Shown: in pieces, positions 21,310-30,112 of the stretch
Numbering within the stretch: position 1 is the stretch's first letter
Layout of the letters: each line of letters begins with the position of its first letter
NCBI RefSeq assembly: GCF_000975265.2
Contig: NZ_CP083405.1
Span: forward strand, 62,001-126,000
DNA: 64,000 nucleotides
Reading direction: 5' to 3'
Source: Mycobacterium lepromatosis
GTDB lineage: Bacteria; Actinomycetota; Actinomycetes; Mycobacteriales; Mycobacteriaceae
Position numbers and translations under genes: made by a program
The notes under the pieces: model-generated
Told to the model about the DNA's origin: nothing
The model's input: the letters and a program-made list of their open reading frames with translations, nothing else
Database searches by the model: none

Positions 21310-21783
21310 TTAGACGACGACAATGCCGTCGTCGTCGCTGTAGGCGACTTCTCCCGGCACGAACGTCACACCACCCAGGTTGACCTCGACGTCGCGTTCC
21401 CCGTCGCCGATCTTAGTGCTTTTGCGAGGATTGGTGCCCAGCGCTTTGATGCCAATGTCGATACCGCGCAGTGCGGCCGAATCTCGTACTGCGCCATTGA
21501 CTATTAGGCCAGCCCAGCCGTTGGAGCGGGCTAATTTGGCGATCACGTCACCGACTAAGGCGGTGTGCAGGGAACTGGCGCCGTCGACCACCAGCACTCC
21601 ACCCGCACTCGCCTGGGCGAGCACTAATTTGAGTAGCGCATTGTCCTGGAAACAACGGACGGTACTGATCTGTCCGGCGAATTCCGAACAGCCGCCGAAC
21701 TGGCGGAACTGAAGATCGCAGCTGCGTACGTCGGCCTCGATGCTGTCGACGAGGTCGGCGGTTGGCCGAAATAACACGGTCAC
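21310..21783 (-). CDS. rraA: RraA-like protein (annotated MenG in older work)
   Basis: The 157-residue protein belongs to the RraA family. Members bind and inhibit RNase E or act as 4-hydroxy-4-methyl-2-oxoglutarate aldolases; older annotations call it MenG, a menaquinone methyltransferase. Family features are [16 protein letters not shown] near residue 80, [14 protein letters not shown], and ALGTNPRKS. It starts at a GTG. It lies convergent to ethA, with 81 bases between the stops. Length and sequence match Rv3853, so it should be functional. The true role in mycobacteria is not shown by sequence. Confidence 0.9.
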   Translation of the reverse strand: MTVLFRPTADLVDSIEADVRSCDLQFRQFGGCSEFAGQISTVRCFQDNALLKLVLAQASAGGVLVVDGASSLHTALVGDVIAKLARSNGWAGLIVNGAVRDSAALRGIDIGIKALGTNPRKSTKIGDGERDVEVNLGGVTFVPGEVAYSDDDGIVVV

Positions 21784-21812
21784 TGCTGAGACTTTGGTCT
21801 GTCGGTAGGCGG

Positions 21813-22178
21813 TCAGTGACGTCGCATTTGGCGGATCAGCAGCAGGGCCAGTAGACTGAGTGCCAGCGCGGTCACCAGGGCCACCGGCGAATTGCTCGCT
21901 TCCAGCGTCCCAGCGCTGTTGGAGACCGGGTTGCTAGCGCTCTCTACGGCTGACTGCGCTTGTTCCGCAACGTTTTTAGCAACATCAAGTTGGTCGTTAT
22001 TTTCGATTCGCTGCTGCAGACAAGGCGGTTGATTGGCTGCCTGCGGTGGTGTGGGATTGGGGTTTTTAGGTGGAACTTTTTTGGCCGGTGCTTTAGCGGC
22101 TTTGGTGGGTACTTTCTTGGCCGGCGGTGTCGATGTTCCGTCGGGTGCGCTGTTAGGTGGATTTTGTGGGTCTGCCAT
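21813..22178 (-). CDS. hns: H-NS-like, Lys/Ala/Pro-rich membrane-anchored protein
   Basis: The 121-residue protein corresponds to Rv3852, described as a histone-like H-NS protein of mycobacteria. The N-terminal half has Pro/Lys/Ala repeats of the PAKKVP type that could contact DNA. A coiled segment follows, and the end is a hydrophobic helix ([17 protein letters not shown]) with a short basic tail, suggesting membrane anchoring. The start at 22178 is chosen because AAAGGAG lies seven bases upstream; an open extension to 22208 has no such site. The Lys/Ala repeat region is shorter than I recall for M. tuberculosis. Confidence 0.85.
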   Translation of the reverse strand: MADPQNPPNSAPDGTSTPPAKKVPTKAAKAPAKKVPPKNPNPTPPQAANQPPCLQQRIENNDQLDVAKNVAEQAQSAVESASNPVSNSAGTLEASNSPVALVTALALSLLALLLIRQMRRH

Positions 22179-22199
22179 GCGACCGCTCCTTTGCAGCTT

Positions 22200-22660
22200 T
22201 CTCGTCACATATCAGGTCATAGAATGCTCGAGTTTTATCATGCCAGCAAACGCTTGGGCGTATCGTTTGTCAGCCCCGTTACGGCCTGCGCCGTACTGCC
22301 CACCGTGCCCTCGCAGCACCCCGAAGGCCACAATGACCACACCAAACGTCCAGTCCAAGATATCACTGCCCGAATCTGTGGCAGCGGCTTTTGATGCGGC
22401 TGTGTCGGTAGGTGCCGTCTGTCGAAACGGCCACGACTTGGAAATACCACTTGGCCATCGGAAGACGTCACCCCGTAGTGCACCGGGGAGCTGCTGGCCG
22501 GCTCACGCGGTTGCACATTGACGTTAGCAACCGCGCCCCACACTGGTCGTGTAGACGATAGACCACACGTTGCCATCGGACTCGCAAGTGTGCACGGATG
22601 CAACTTGTGTAAGTCGGGGACGCGGTGAACGCCATGGCGACCAGCAACGGGCTGACCCAC
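22200..22660 (-). pseudogene. Remnant of a small membrane protein gene (Rv3851 position)
   Basis: A hydrophobic piece LDWTFGVVIVAFGVLRGHG is encoded on the minus strand near 22350-22290, and other frames upstream look protein-like but are broken. M. tuberculosis has the small membrane protein gene Rv3851 here. I infer a decayed copy, from position and one hydrophobic segment only. Confidence 0.35.
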
Positions 22661-22689
22661 CTCATTTGATACGTACCAAGGGGGACATA

Positions 22690-23406
22690 TCAGGTCACCG
22701 CCTTCCGTGTCGAGTGTGTTACGGACCGGTTGTCAACCGTGGACGTGGTCAGGTCAACCCCCAGCAGTGCTATAAGGTCTGCTTCGATGCTGTCGAGTTG
22801 CGATGAGATCGCGGAATGTGCTGCCCGGCGACGTGTGACCGGCATATTCTCCACGGCGGCGACAGCAGCCGAAAGATCGATGAGTCGTTCAGTGATCGTG
22901 GAGACGAACTGCTTGGTCGCGGCGTCTTTTGGCTTTTTCTTTTGTACGACCAGCACCGATTGCTCGGATCTGGCGATGCGCGCCGCCAGCCGCGCGCTGG
23001 GTCCGGAGAACTGGCCGATCTGAGCTAGCGGGATGCCGAGCCGATCCGCCCGACGCTTGTCGATTAGCGCGCGGGCAGCTATGGCTGTGCGATATATCAA
23101 CGGCATCACGATCGGAGCCAGCAGCCGAGACACTGTCAACATCCGGCGGATCCGAGTCGGCGATAGCAACTTGCCTTCCTTGGCTGCTTTGAGTTCTGCC
23201 TCGGCGACTTTTAGAGCCACGCGGTCGCTGTTTCGCTGAGCTTTGAGTTGGGCTTTGAGGGCCTTGTCGGTGGTGCGCTGGGCGTTGTTCAGACGGCGAG
23301 CTTCATTTTTGGCGGCCAGCCGGGCCTCAAGTTTGGCGCGGGCCTTGATCGCATGGGCTTCGGCGCGACGCGTCGCGCGGCTCTTTCGTTGGTGGAACAG
23401 TCCCAT
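22690..23406 (-). CDS. Conserved mycobacterial protein, Rv3850-like (DUF6474 type)
   Basis: The 238-residue protein begins MGLFHQRKSRATRRAEAHA. It has a long, highly charged Ala/Lys/Arg-rich helical region (about residues 10-85, coiled-coil-like), a more hydrophobic middle (LLAPIVMPLIYRTAIAARAL), and a C-terminal helical region. This matches Rv3850, an uncharacterised actinobacterial family. The frame is open throughout. It sits between espR and the H-NS-like gene, so a nucleoid-related role is possible but only a guess. Confidence 0.75.
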   Translation of the reverse strand: MGLFHQRKSRATRRAEAHAIKARAKLEARLAAKNEARRLNNAQRTTDKALKAQLKAQRNSDRVALKVAEAELKAAKEGKLLSPTRIRRMLTVSRLLAPIVMPLIYRTAIAARALIDKRRADRLGIPLAQIGQFSGPSARLAARIARSEQSVLVVQKKKPKDAATKQFVSTITERLIDLSAAVAAVENMPVTRRRAAHSAISSQLDSIEADLIALLGVDLTTSTVDNRSVTHSTRKAVT

Positions 23407-23590
23407 CCCCGCACCGCCTCTCGGTATCTTGTGAACTATCGCTGTGCGTGTGCGCCGATCGGTGAGTCAATTCTAATCGGAATGAGCCGGCGCAAGGACG
23501 CCCGGTCGCACTGGAACGAAGGGCAGCGCGCAACAACAGACCGGTAGGCGAGCTATCGGAGATGAGTGCCGTGCTGTCCGCCTAGTTGAC

Positions 23591-23989
23591 CTACACGTCA
23601 AGATGTTCCGCACGTCGTAACTCGTCGACTCGATCCACGATGTTCTGCTGAGCTTGGGCAGACAATCCGACGGTCCGCATCGCGATCCGGCGCACGCCTT
23701 CATCACGCATGGTGGCCAGCCATGCCAATTCTTGATCGATTTTTTCGTAGTACTCGTCGTCGGTGAAATAGGCCGGTTTTACGCGGAAGAAGTTGGCAAG
23801 GGCGGACATTGTGGCTGACGAAGGGTTTGTGCGATTACCGGAACGTAGCTGTGACAGGTAAGGAGCCGACATGGTGATGCCCTCCGCTCTGAGCGCTGCG
23901 ATTACCTCGGCAGAGGTGTGCGGCCCGCGCCCGGGTGGATACACCGTGTCGAACAGGCGGTTTAGGCGGGCAGCAAATGTCGTGCTCAT
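23591..23989 (-). CDS. espR: Nucleoid-associated regulator EspR
   Basis: EspR is a small DNA-binding protein that activates the espACD operon needed for ESX-1 secretion and shapes the nucleoid. The product is 132 residues, the same length as in M. tuberculosis. An N-terminal helix-turn-helix (GITMSAPYLSQLRSGNRTNP, about residues 36-55) precedes a dimerisation domain (YFTDDEYYEKIDQELAWLAT). I start at 23989 because GGAGG lies upstream and the family begins MSTTFAARLN; the open frame continues upstream to 24148 without family similarity. The last residues (AEHLDV) differ slightly from the M. tuberculosis end. Confidence 0.95.
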   Translation of the reverse strand: MSTTFAARLNRLFDTVYPPGRGPHTSAEVIAALRAEGITMSAPYLSQLRSGNRTNPSSATMSALANFFRVKPAYFTDDEYYEKIDQELAWLATMRDEGVRRIAMRTVGLSAQAQQNIVDRVDELRRAEHLDV

Positions 23990-24433
23990 CGATATGACCT
24001 CCACCGAGCTGAAAGAACGACCGGTTGTCAAGTCAATAAGTATAAGTGTAAACCCAAATAGATTCCGTAATGGTGTTTCCAGTGGACAGTGACACAATCC
24101 CTGCAGAGCAAGCAACTGAGACGTTGAGATGTCCACAAGGTTAACCAAATTCTCAGGTTATCCGCAGAAACTACCTCGAGAACTCGAGTGGCATTTACTT
24201 TTCCTCTTGCTCGGCGCGGGCCCTAGGAAGATCGTGGAGCGAATATGCTCGAAACCGGGCAACCAGCAGACAACGGAAGTTTGCTATGAATTACTTTTGC
24301 TGCCCAGACTTAGCCAGTCGGTTTCGAATGGCCTGGGGCTGGGCTTCGTGGACCTTGCCACCGCTGCTTTACTCCCGGTGGAGACTGTATAGACACGGTT
24401 TGGTGATCGGCTCGGGTGCCGACGGCATATTAG
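23990..24433. other. espR upstream region
   Basis: No gene is supported. The long espR leader lies here and is AT-richer than the surroundings (about 24030-24070). In M. tuberculosis EspR binds its own upstream DNA, so binding sites may occur here, but I cannot mark them from sequence alone. Confidence 0.4.
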
Positions 24434-25080
24434 TCGGCACCCGGTGGTCTCCCAGCGATTTCTGCTTTTGTTCGGCGCCGACGCAGAATTTGCGACATAC
24501 CTACACTTGCCGTTGCCAGCGCTACAGCCGCTTTCACGCCGATTGCTACCGGGTCCGCCTCCACAGCGTGTTGTCTAGCAGTAGCCACAAGCCGAACGGT
24601 AGGAACTAGCAGGCTCGCCAGTCCGTGCAGCAACTACTCGCCCAGCCGCTGGTGTAGCCAGTATCCTCACACCGATTGCCAGGCAATCGACTAACACCAT
24701 CCTCACTGTGGTGGCCGGTACATACGCCTGCTCCATTGTGGTCGCTGGCCAATGCTACCGTCGCCAACGTCGTTTTGTCGCTCATCTCGGTGAGCAACGA
24801 ATGACGATACCAATAGTGAGAAGCACGAATCACGTTTCTCGAGTAGGCAATGCGTTGCCTTGTTTGACTGCGCCTTCCCGCCAAGCCCACACCGCAAAAG
24901 CTGGGAAAACATCCGCCAGAGACCAAGGCCACCGGTAAGGCGCTGGAACAGCGTGGCGCCCAGGAAATGGTTGATCGGCACCGATACGCTGTGCACCATG
25001 AACGCGGCGATCGCCGCCCCGGTCAGCATCACTCATCACTATATAGCGCAACGCGCAGTTCATGGTGATCAGCTGAGATC
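24434..25080 (-). pseudogene. Pseudogene of a Gdt1/UPF0016-family cation transporter (Rv3848)
   Basis: The minus strand gives the family pieces in order across frames. They are LTGAAIAAFMVHSVSV with HFLGATLFQRL (about 25020-24940), FPAFAVWAWREGAV, then the second signature EMSDKTTLATVALASDHN with the E-x-x-D-K-T motif (about 24795-24740), and a C-terminal VALATASVGMSQILRRRR. Gdt1 proteins export or exchange Mn2+ or Ca2+ across the membrane. At least three frameshifts separate the pieces. The position next to espR matches Rv3848. Confidence 0.75.
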
Positions 25081-25382
25081 TGTCACTGAATTCGGCGAGG
25101 AAGCCCTCTGAGGCTTAACAGCGTGCCGGCCGAGCATGAAACACGACCCCTTCGGCACATCTTAGATAACCATGTTAGTCCTCGAACATCGGTTAAAGGT
25201 CTCGCCCATCGGATTTTACCGGTTCTCCGGCAGGGCTGTTTGCCAGTATGTCGACTCGACAATTGGGCTACTCTCCTTCTTCGCTAACGCCCCAGACTAG
25301 TGGGCAAATCCGGTGGGCGCTAGGAAGGCGATGAATTCGGGCCCACGCGATTCCGTGCCCGAACCATTGCGTCTAAATGTCT
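25081..25382. other. Intergenic stretch, nothing identified
   Basis: No open frame, repeat or RNA gene could be supported in these 302 bases. They lie downstream of the Rv3847-like gene and upstream of the Gdt1 remnant. Confidence 0.4.
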
Positions 25383-25916
25383 TTATGCGGCAAGCAACAT
25401 TGCAAGAATCGCTGTGTCGGGATGGTTGATTGGATCGACGCCGACGCGACTCACCATGGAGGTGATGGTGCCGTCAGCTTCTGCCTCCACCCAAGCCGCT
25501 CGGTGCTCCAGTCCCAAATACGGCAATCCCGGCAGCAGCACGCACCCCGACGCTGCCCCCGTGCATTCCGGCAATGACGGCATCGTTTCTGAAGGCGGAT
25601 GCAGCATCAGCAATGCCGGCGGCTGGTGGTCTGCGAAATATCCTGGCTGGATAGCTGATTCACCGAAGACTGTGCCTTCAGCTAGCACCAGGCCAACGGT
25701 GCCTGCTTCGGGTTCGTCAGGCAACTCCTCGCGTGCGCCGAAGACGGTTGTGGTGGACAGCAGGCCGGGTAATGACGCGACCCGGACTGCGACCATCAAT
25801 AACTGGGCCCATTCTTTCGTCGAATCAGGCCATCGCCCCGAGATCACAAACCCCTTCAGGGCGCCACGAGAATGGAAAGGGGCAACCCCGATAGGCAAAC
25901 CTGACCCAGTTTCCAT
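25383..25916 (-). CDS. Conserved hypothetical protein (Rv3847-like)
   Basis: The product is 177 residues, the same length as I recall for Rv3847, and lies between sodA and the Gdt1 remnant as in M. tuberculosis. It begins METGSGLPIGVAPFHSRGAL and has a C-terminal segment VDPINHPDTAILAMLLAA. I see no signal peptide, membrane helix or known motif, and no function can be assigned. The frame is intact and its codon use resembles that of neighbouring real genes. Confidence 0.68.
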   Translation of the reverse strand: METGSGLPIGVAPFHSRGALKGFVISGRWPDSTKEWAQLLMVAVRVASLPGLLSTTTVFGAREELPDEPEAGTVGLVLAEGTVFGESAIQPGYFADHQPPALLMLHPPSETMPSLPECTGAASGCVLLPGLPYLGLEHRAAWVEAEADGTITSMVSRVGVDPINHPDTAILAMLLAA

Positions 25917-26118
25917 CTCGCCCTCCGCCGGACCGTCTCAATCCTCCGTCCGAGTAACCACACTGGCTCGAGTAATTCAGCATGCCTTCGCTTTCATCGG
26001 CGTGCAACTCGACACGACTACCCGTGTTCACGTTTACTTAAGTACCCAAATTAAAGGGCCACTAAAAGCTAAGGCCGCCGTGCGATTCGCGCGACGCTCA
26101 AACCTGACTAAGATGGAT

Positions 26119-26742
26119 TCAGTGGAATATCATTCCCTGCATCTTAGATGTTGCAGCTACGTAACGTGATTGCACATCCGCCCAGTTTACGATATTCCAG
26201 AAAGCCTTGACGTAATCCGCCTTGACGTTCTTGTATTGCAGGTAAAAAGCATGTTCCCACATGTCGACCTGCAACAGAGGAATGATACCGAGTGGGACGT
26301 TGGCCTGTTGGTCATAAAGCTGGAATGTAAGCAACTTGCTGCCGAGCGTGTCGTAACCGAGTACCGCCCAACCCGACCCCTGCAGGCCATTGGCGGCTGC
26401 GCTGAATTGAGCGCGGAATTTGTCGAACGACCCAAACGTTTCATCAATTTCAGCGGCTAACCCGCCGGTCGGCTTATCGCCACCGTTCGGCGAGAGGTTC
26501 TTCCACCAGATAGAGTGGTTGACGTGGCCGCCCAAATGAAAGGCCAGGTTCTTTTCGTTTAGAAAAATCGCGGAGTGGTCGTCTTTGGCGCGTGCCTCGT
26601 CAAGTTTGGCAAGCGCGTCGTTGGCACCTTTGACATATGCGGCGTGGTGCTTGGTGTGGTGGATCTCATTGATCCGACCGGAGATATGTGGTTCCAGCGC
26701 TGCGTAGTCCCAGTCCAAATCGGGCAGGGTGTATTCAGCCAC
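26119..26742 (-). CDS. sodA: Iron-type superoxide dismutase
   Basis: Superoxide dismutase converts superoxide to oxygen and hydrogen peroxide; mycobacterial SodA is released in large amounts. The 207-residue protein has metal-ligand regions [11 protein letters not shown] (His28), [10 protein letters not shown] and [13 protein letters not shown]. The start is a GTG at 26742, giving [13 protein letters not shown], with AAGGAAGGA upstream; the frame is open further upstream without family similarity. From memory it differs from M. leprae SodA at about ten residues, such as Arg in HISGRINE where I recall Glu and a His as last residue. This is one reason to suspect M. lepromatosis. Confidence 0.96.
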   Translation of the reverse strand: MAEYTLPDLDWDYAALEPHISGRINEIHHTKHHAAYVKGANDALAKLDEARAKDDHSAIFLNEKNLAFHLGGHVNHSIWWKNLSPNGGDKPTGGLAAEIDETFGSFDKFRAQFSAAANGLQGSGWAVLGYDTLGSKLLTFQLYDQQANVPLGIIPLLQVDMWEHAFYLQYKNVKADYVKAFWNIVNWADVQSRYVAATSKMQGMIFH

Positions 26743-26896
26743 GGCGTTCCTTCCTTTGACGTTGGTAGATCGTGTGCCGCTCACTCGCACGGTTGATCCG
26801 TGCGGCGACTTAGCGTAGTCAACGTTGCTCCATGATCGCGCACGCCGCAAGAACTACCGCTGAGGGTAGATACTTCGGATATCTGGTGGGGTGAAG

Positions 26897-27058
26897 TCAA
26901 GACAAAACGATGAGGGCGAGAACTGCCAGCAGTACCAGTGCAATGAGCCCGGCTCTTAGTGCAGCGACGCTGTAGGAGTAGTTCCAAGCAGGCGAGCCAG
27001 AACCAGAATACGAATTCGACGGAGCCGTCGAACCTGGACCGAGAGAGGATATGGCCAT
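26897..27058 (-). CDS. Small single-helix membrane protein, 53 residues
   Basis: A short frame encodes MAISSLGPGSTAPSNSYSGS, a Tyr/Ser-rich linker, then a hydrophobic helix GLIALVLLAVLALIVLS that ends the protein. AAGGA lies seven bases before the ATG. The composition (a polar, small-residue N-terminal half and a clean C-terminal membrane segment) is typical of real small membrane proteins. It is transcribed towards sodA, 154 bases upstream of it. I do not know a named family. Confidence 0.55.
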   Translation of the reverse strand: MAISSLGPGSTAPSNSYSGSGSPAWNYSYSVAALRAGLIALVLLAVLALIVLS

Positions 27059-27380
27059 CACACGTCCTTCGTCAGCACACCCACCACTTCACAGTGAGGT
27101 GGGTCACAATCAACTGTGGTGATCGAGATCATAATGCCTTCGTCACGGCTTGAAAACCAGCCTAGACATCGATGCATTGCGAGGTAGTGAATCTGCGGAT
27201 GCTCGATGGACTAGGCGCGTTCGGCAGTTATATGGCGTGCCCATCGCCGGGTCATCGATGGCGTGTCGTTGCTCGGCTAGTGCGGCAAACCCTTTCATTC
27301 TTTCTTCGAGTACCTGCTGGGCTGGATCTTTTCGCTCTGCAACGAGCGTGGCCCGCATCGATTTCCAGTAGGCTAGTCTG
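27059..27380. other. Intergenic region between two divergent genes
   Basis: Nothing identifiable. It must hold the promoters for the minus-strand small ORF and for the plus-strand zinc-ribbon membrane protein. M. tuberculosis has small genes (Rv3844, Rv3845) near here that I cannot recognise. Confidence 0.35.
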
Positions 27381-28415
27381 GTGATCCAGGTGTGTTCCCA
27401 GTGCGGCACTCGATGGAATGTTCGCGAACGGCGACGCGAATGGTGTCTCGGTTGTCGCGGGGCCCTGATGGTGCCCCAGGCGGAGAAGCCAACGGCTGTA
27501 CAGTGGCGGGGTTGGAATATTGGCTTGCCGGCGGGTACTGCGCCGGAGGTTCTCGGCTGGCAGCGCACTCCCCCGGGCTTCCGGTGGATAGCGGTGCGCC
27601 CCGGTGCGGCACCGCCGAACCGACGCCGGCGGCGGCACCACATCCCGACCCCGCGTTACGCCGTGATGCCGCGTTGGGGCCTCGCGGACCGCGTTGACCA
27701 GGTCCCCACGGGTGTACAAGCACCCCTGAAACCGGTGCCGTCGTTAGCGAAGGTGCGCACCACCCTGTTCGTGTCCATGCTGGTGTTTGTTCTTGCGGCA
27801 TTGGTTTACGTTGTGCGGTATGTGCTGCTGATTATCAACCGGAATGCGTTGCTGAACTTTTGGGTGGCGGCTACTGTGGACTGGCTTGGGGTGGTTGCCA
27901 GTTTGTTCGCGATCGCCGCGGAGCTGGCGTGTGTTGTGGTGTTGACCCGTTGGCTGATCGCGCGGCGGGCTGCCGCATATGTCCACCATGCCGTACCGGA
28001 GCAGCGTTCTACCCGGGAGTTAATGGCTGGGTGCCTGCTGCCGCTGGCCAATCTGTTGTTGGCTCCGGTGTACGTCATCGAACTGGCCCTGATGGAAAAT
28101 TACTACCCCCAGCTGCAGAAGCCGATCTTCGTGTGGTGGATCGTTTGGGCTTTCAGCTACGCGATTTCGATCGTTGCCGTTATTACCAGCTGGGCTAAAG
28201 ATGCTCAGGGCATCGCCAACAACACCGTTGCGATGGTGTTTGCGTATATGTTTGCTGCAGCTTCGCTGGCTGCCGTTGCCCGGGTCTTTGAGGGGTTCGA
28301 CTGCAAACCAATCAAACGGCCCGCACATCGCTGGGTGTTGGTAGACTTAGATTGCTCTGTCGTGCACCCATCTGCAGACCCAGTTGAGTTAGAAGGGCAG
28401 GAACCGGCAGCATAG
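27381..28415 (+). CDS. Zinc-ribbon membrane protein (Rv3843c-like, DUF4328 type)
   Basis: The 344-residue protein starts with a zinc-ribbon-like pair of CxxC motifs (CSQCGTRWNV and CLGCRG). A Pro/Arg-rich linker follows, then about six membrane helices between residues 130 and 305 (including TTLFVSMLVFVLAALVYVV and WLGVVASLFAIAAEL). The C-terminal tail is acidic. This is the layout of actinobacterial DUF4328 proteins and matches Rv3843c. Function is unknown. The stop overlaps the possible GTG start of glpQ1 by one base, so the two are probably cotranscribed. Confidence 0.85.
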   Translation: MIQVCSQCGTRWNVRERRREWCLGCRGALMVPQAEKPTAVQWRGWNIGLPAGTAPEVLGWQRTPPGFRWIAVRPGAAPPNRRRRRHHIPTPRYAVMPRWGLADRVDQVPTGVQAPLKPVPSLAKVRTTLFVSMLVFVLAALVYVVRYVLLIINRNALLNFWVAATVDWLGVVASLFAIAAELACVVVLTRWLIARRAAAYVHHAVPEQRSTRELMAGCLLPLANLLLAPVYVIELALMENYYPQLQKPIFVWWIVWAFSYAISIVAVITSWAKDAQGIANNTVAMVFAYMFAAASLAAVARVFEGFDCKPIKRPAHRWVLVDLDCSVVHPSADPVELEGQEPAA

Positions 28416-28420
28416 TGGTT

Positions 28421-29233
28421 ATGATGGGGGCCGACAAGGTATTATCCGGGCATCCATTTGTGGTTGCTCACCGCGGTGCGTCGGCTGTTCTCCCGGAACA
28501 TACTCTGGCTGCCTATGAGCTCGCGCTCAAAGAGGGCGCCGACGGCGTGGAATGCGATGTGCGGCTGACTCGTGACGGCCATATGGTTTGTGTGCATGAT
28601 CGCCGCCTGGACCGAACCTCGACAGGCGACGGTTTAGTCAGCACGATGACGCTGGCCCAGTTGCGCGCTTTAGAATACGGTGTGTGGCACAACAGCTGGC
28701 GTCCGGACGGTACTCACGGTGATACCGGTTTGCTTACCCTAGATGCCCTTGTTTCGCTGGTTCTGGACTGGCATCGACCGGTGAAGATCTTCGTCGAAAC
28801 CAAGCACCCCGTCCGTTACGGCTCGCTAGTGGAAAGCAAGTTGCTGGCACTCCTGCACCGCTTCGGTATCGCTGCACCCGCATCCGCTGACCGATCCCGG
28901 GCGGTCGTGATGTCGTTTTCGGCGGCCGCGGTCTGGCGGGTCCGGCGAGCCGCACCATTGCTGCCCACAGTTTTGCTCGGCAGAGCCGGCCGTTATCTGA
29001 CTAGCGGCGCGGCTACCGCCGTCGGGGCTACTGCCGTCGGTCCTTCGCTGCTGGCGTTGAAGGAATATCCGAAACTCGTGGACCGCGCTGGCGCCCAAGG
29101 CCGGGCGGTATATTGTTGGAGTGTTGACGATTACGACGACATCGATTTCTGTCGTAATATCGGTGTGGCTTGGATTGCCACTCGGTACCCAGGTCGCACA
29201 AAGGCGTGGTTGCAGAACGGGCGCACCTGTTAG
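28421..29233 (+). CDS. glpQ1: Glycerophosphodiester phosphodiesterase
   Basis: The enzyme hydrolyses glycerophosphodiesters to glycerol 3-phosphate and an alcohol. The protein has about 270 residues with the GDPD active-site motifs: HRGASAVLPEHTLAAYE at the N terminus, GADGVECDVRLTRDG (the ExD metal site) and CVHDRRLDRT. A C-terminal VYCWSVDDYDD segment follows. I start at the ATG at 28421 by comparison with Rv3842c; a GTG at 28415 and an ATG at 28424 are alternatives, and no strong ribosome site decides. It directly follows the membrane protein gene. Confidence 0.92.
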   Translation: MMGADKVLSGHPFVVAHRGASAVLPEHTLAAYELALKEGADGVECDVRLTRDGHMVCVHDRRLDRTSTGDGLVSTMTLAQLRALEYGVWHNSWRPDGTHGDTGLLTLDALVSLVLDWHRPVKIFVETKHPVRYGSLVESKLLALLHRFGIAAPASADRSRAVVMSFSAAAVWRVRRAAPLLPTVLLGRAGRYLTSGAATAVGATAVGPSLLALKEYPKLVDRAGAQGRAVYCWSVDDYDDIDFCRNIGVAWIATRYPGRTKAWLQNGRTC

Positions 29234-29274
29234 TTCGATGACAGGTGGCCACTGGTGGCGTTAGTTGCCCCTAA

Positions 29275-29720
29275 GCCGGTTGGTGGTCGAGCCCATCTCG
29301 CGGGCGACGAAGTTCCCGAGGTTGAGCAGGTGTTGGCTCCGGAGCGACTAGCGATCTATGCTAGGCTAATCATTAAGTTGAATTCTTCAATCTGCTCTTG
29401 AAGGAAACTCTGCGTAAACCGCTCGCTCAGCTAGTCCGCCTCGTCGCGTGCTATGACAGCGAGCCAGCTCACATACTCGGTGGCAGCGTGTCCTGCTCTA
29501 ATTCCTGAGCTAACACGTCGCGCGGTTTGTCGAATCGATTGCGCGCCGTGTCCATTCCGGGGATTTCGACGTGGATGTCACTGTTGAGCAGACGCTGCAC
29601 CAGTATCATCGCCTGATTGCTTAACCCGACCGCTTAGCTGTAAAAGTTTCGTTAATTCCGGCAAATCAGCGCTATCAAAATAAACTGCGATAGCCAGATA
29701 TTTTACATTCCGATTAATTG
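29275..29720 (-). pseudogene. bfrB: bfrB pseudogene (ferritin)
   Basis: BfrB is the ferritin-like iron store of M. tuberculosis. The minus strand reads IAVYFDSADLPELTKL near 29690, then AMILVQRLLNSDIHVEIPGM with RNRFDKPRDVLAQ, then after frameshifts FLQEQIEEFNLMISLA and SRSGANT. The order and sequence match BfrB closely, but stops and frame changes break it at several places. Position next to glpQ1 matches Rv3841. The N-terminal third is not recognisable. Confidence 0.85.
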
Positions 29721-30112
29721 TGGTAGATATGTTCTTGAAGTAACCCAAATAAATTTAGCCAAACATCTGCCATAATAGCTTATAACGGAACGATAAATCG
29801 GGCAGTATATAGTATGCAGCGAAGATCCCACCTAATCCTAATAAATTTTTCCTAGCTATGATTAATCTGTCCTTAAATATTTCCAATAAGTTTTTCTAAG
29901 TGAACTTATGTTACGTTTAAGTATGCGAATTTATTGGGTTTATTGGGCCGGTATTGATGTTGTGACCGACATCGGGGTAGGTAGTCGGCCGCTACTGCCG
30001 CCCGTAGATGGTGTGCTCTGACAGCAGGGCGTCGAAAGCCAGCGCGTCGAACGATTAACGGGTCGCGTCATGGTTCCACACCACCACCGAGCCGGCCTCA
30101 TTGGTGGTTAAC
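29721..30112. other. AT-rich decayed DNA
   Basis: No gene is visible. From about 29640 to 29930 the DNA is strongly AT-rich, with many T and A runs. It would include the lost bfrB start and its promoter. Confidence 0.4.

Noticed and set aside
25414..26169. 251-codon plus-strand frame opposite the Rv3847-like gene
   Set aside because: Ser/Pro/Thr-rich shadow of the minus-strand gene that also runs into the end of sodA; the minus-strand product has the expected family length.
27373..27801. 142-codon minus-strand frame at the start of the zinc-ribbon gene
   Set aside because: The plus-strand frame has paired CxxC motifs and membrane helices; the minus frame is its Arg/Pro-rich shadow.
29343..29375. 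Iron-box-like ATGCTAGGCTAATC sequence
   Set aside because: It lies inside the coding part of the bfrB remnant, not upstream of it, so an operator role is unlikely.
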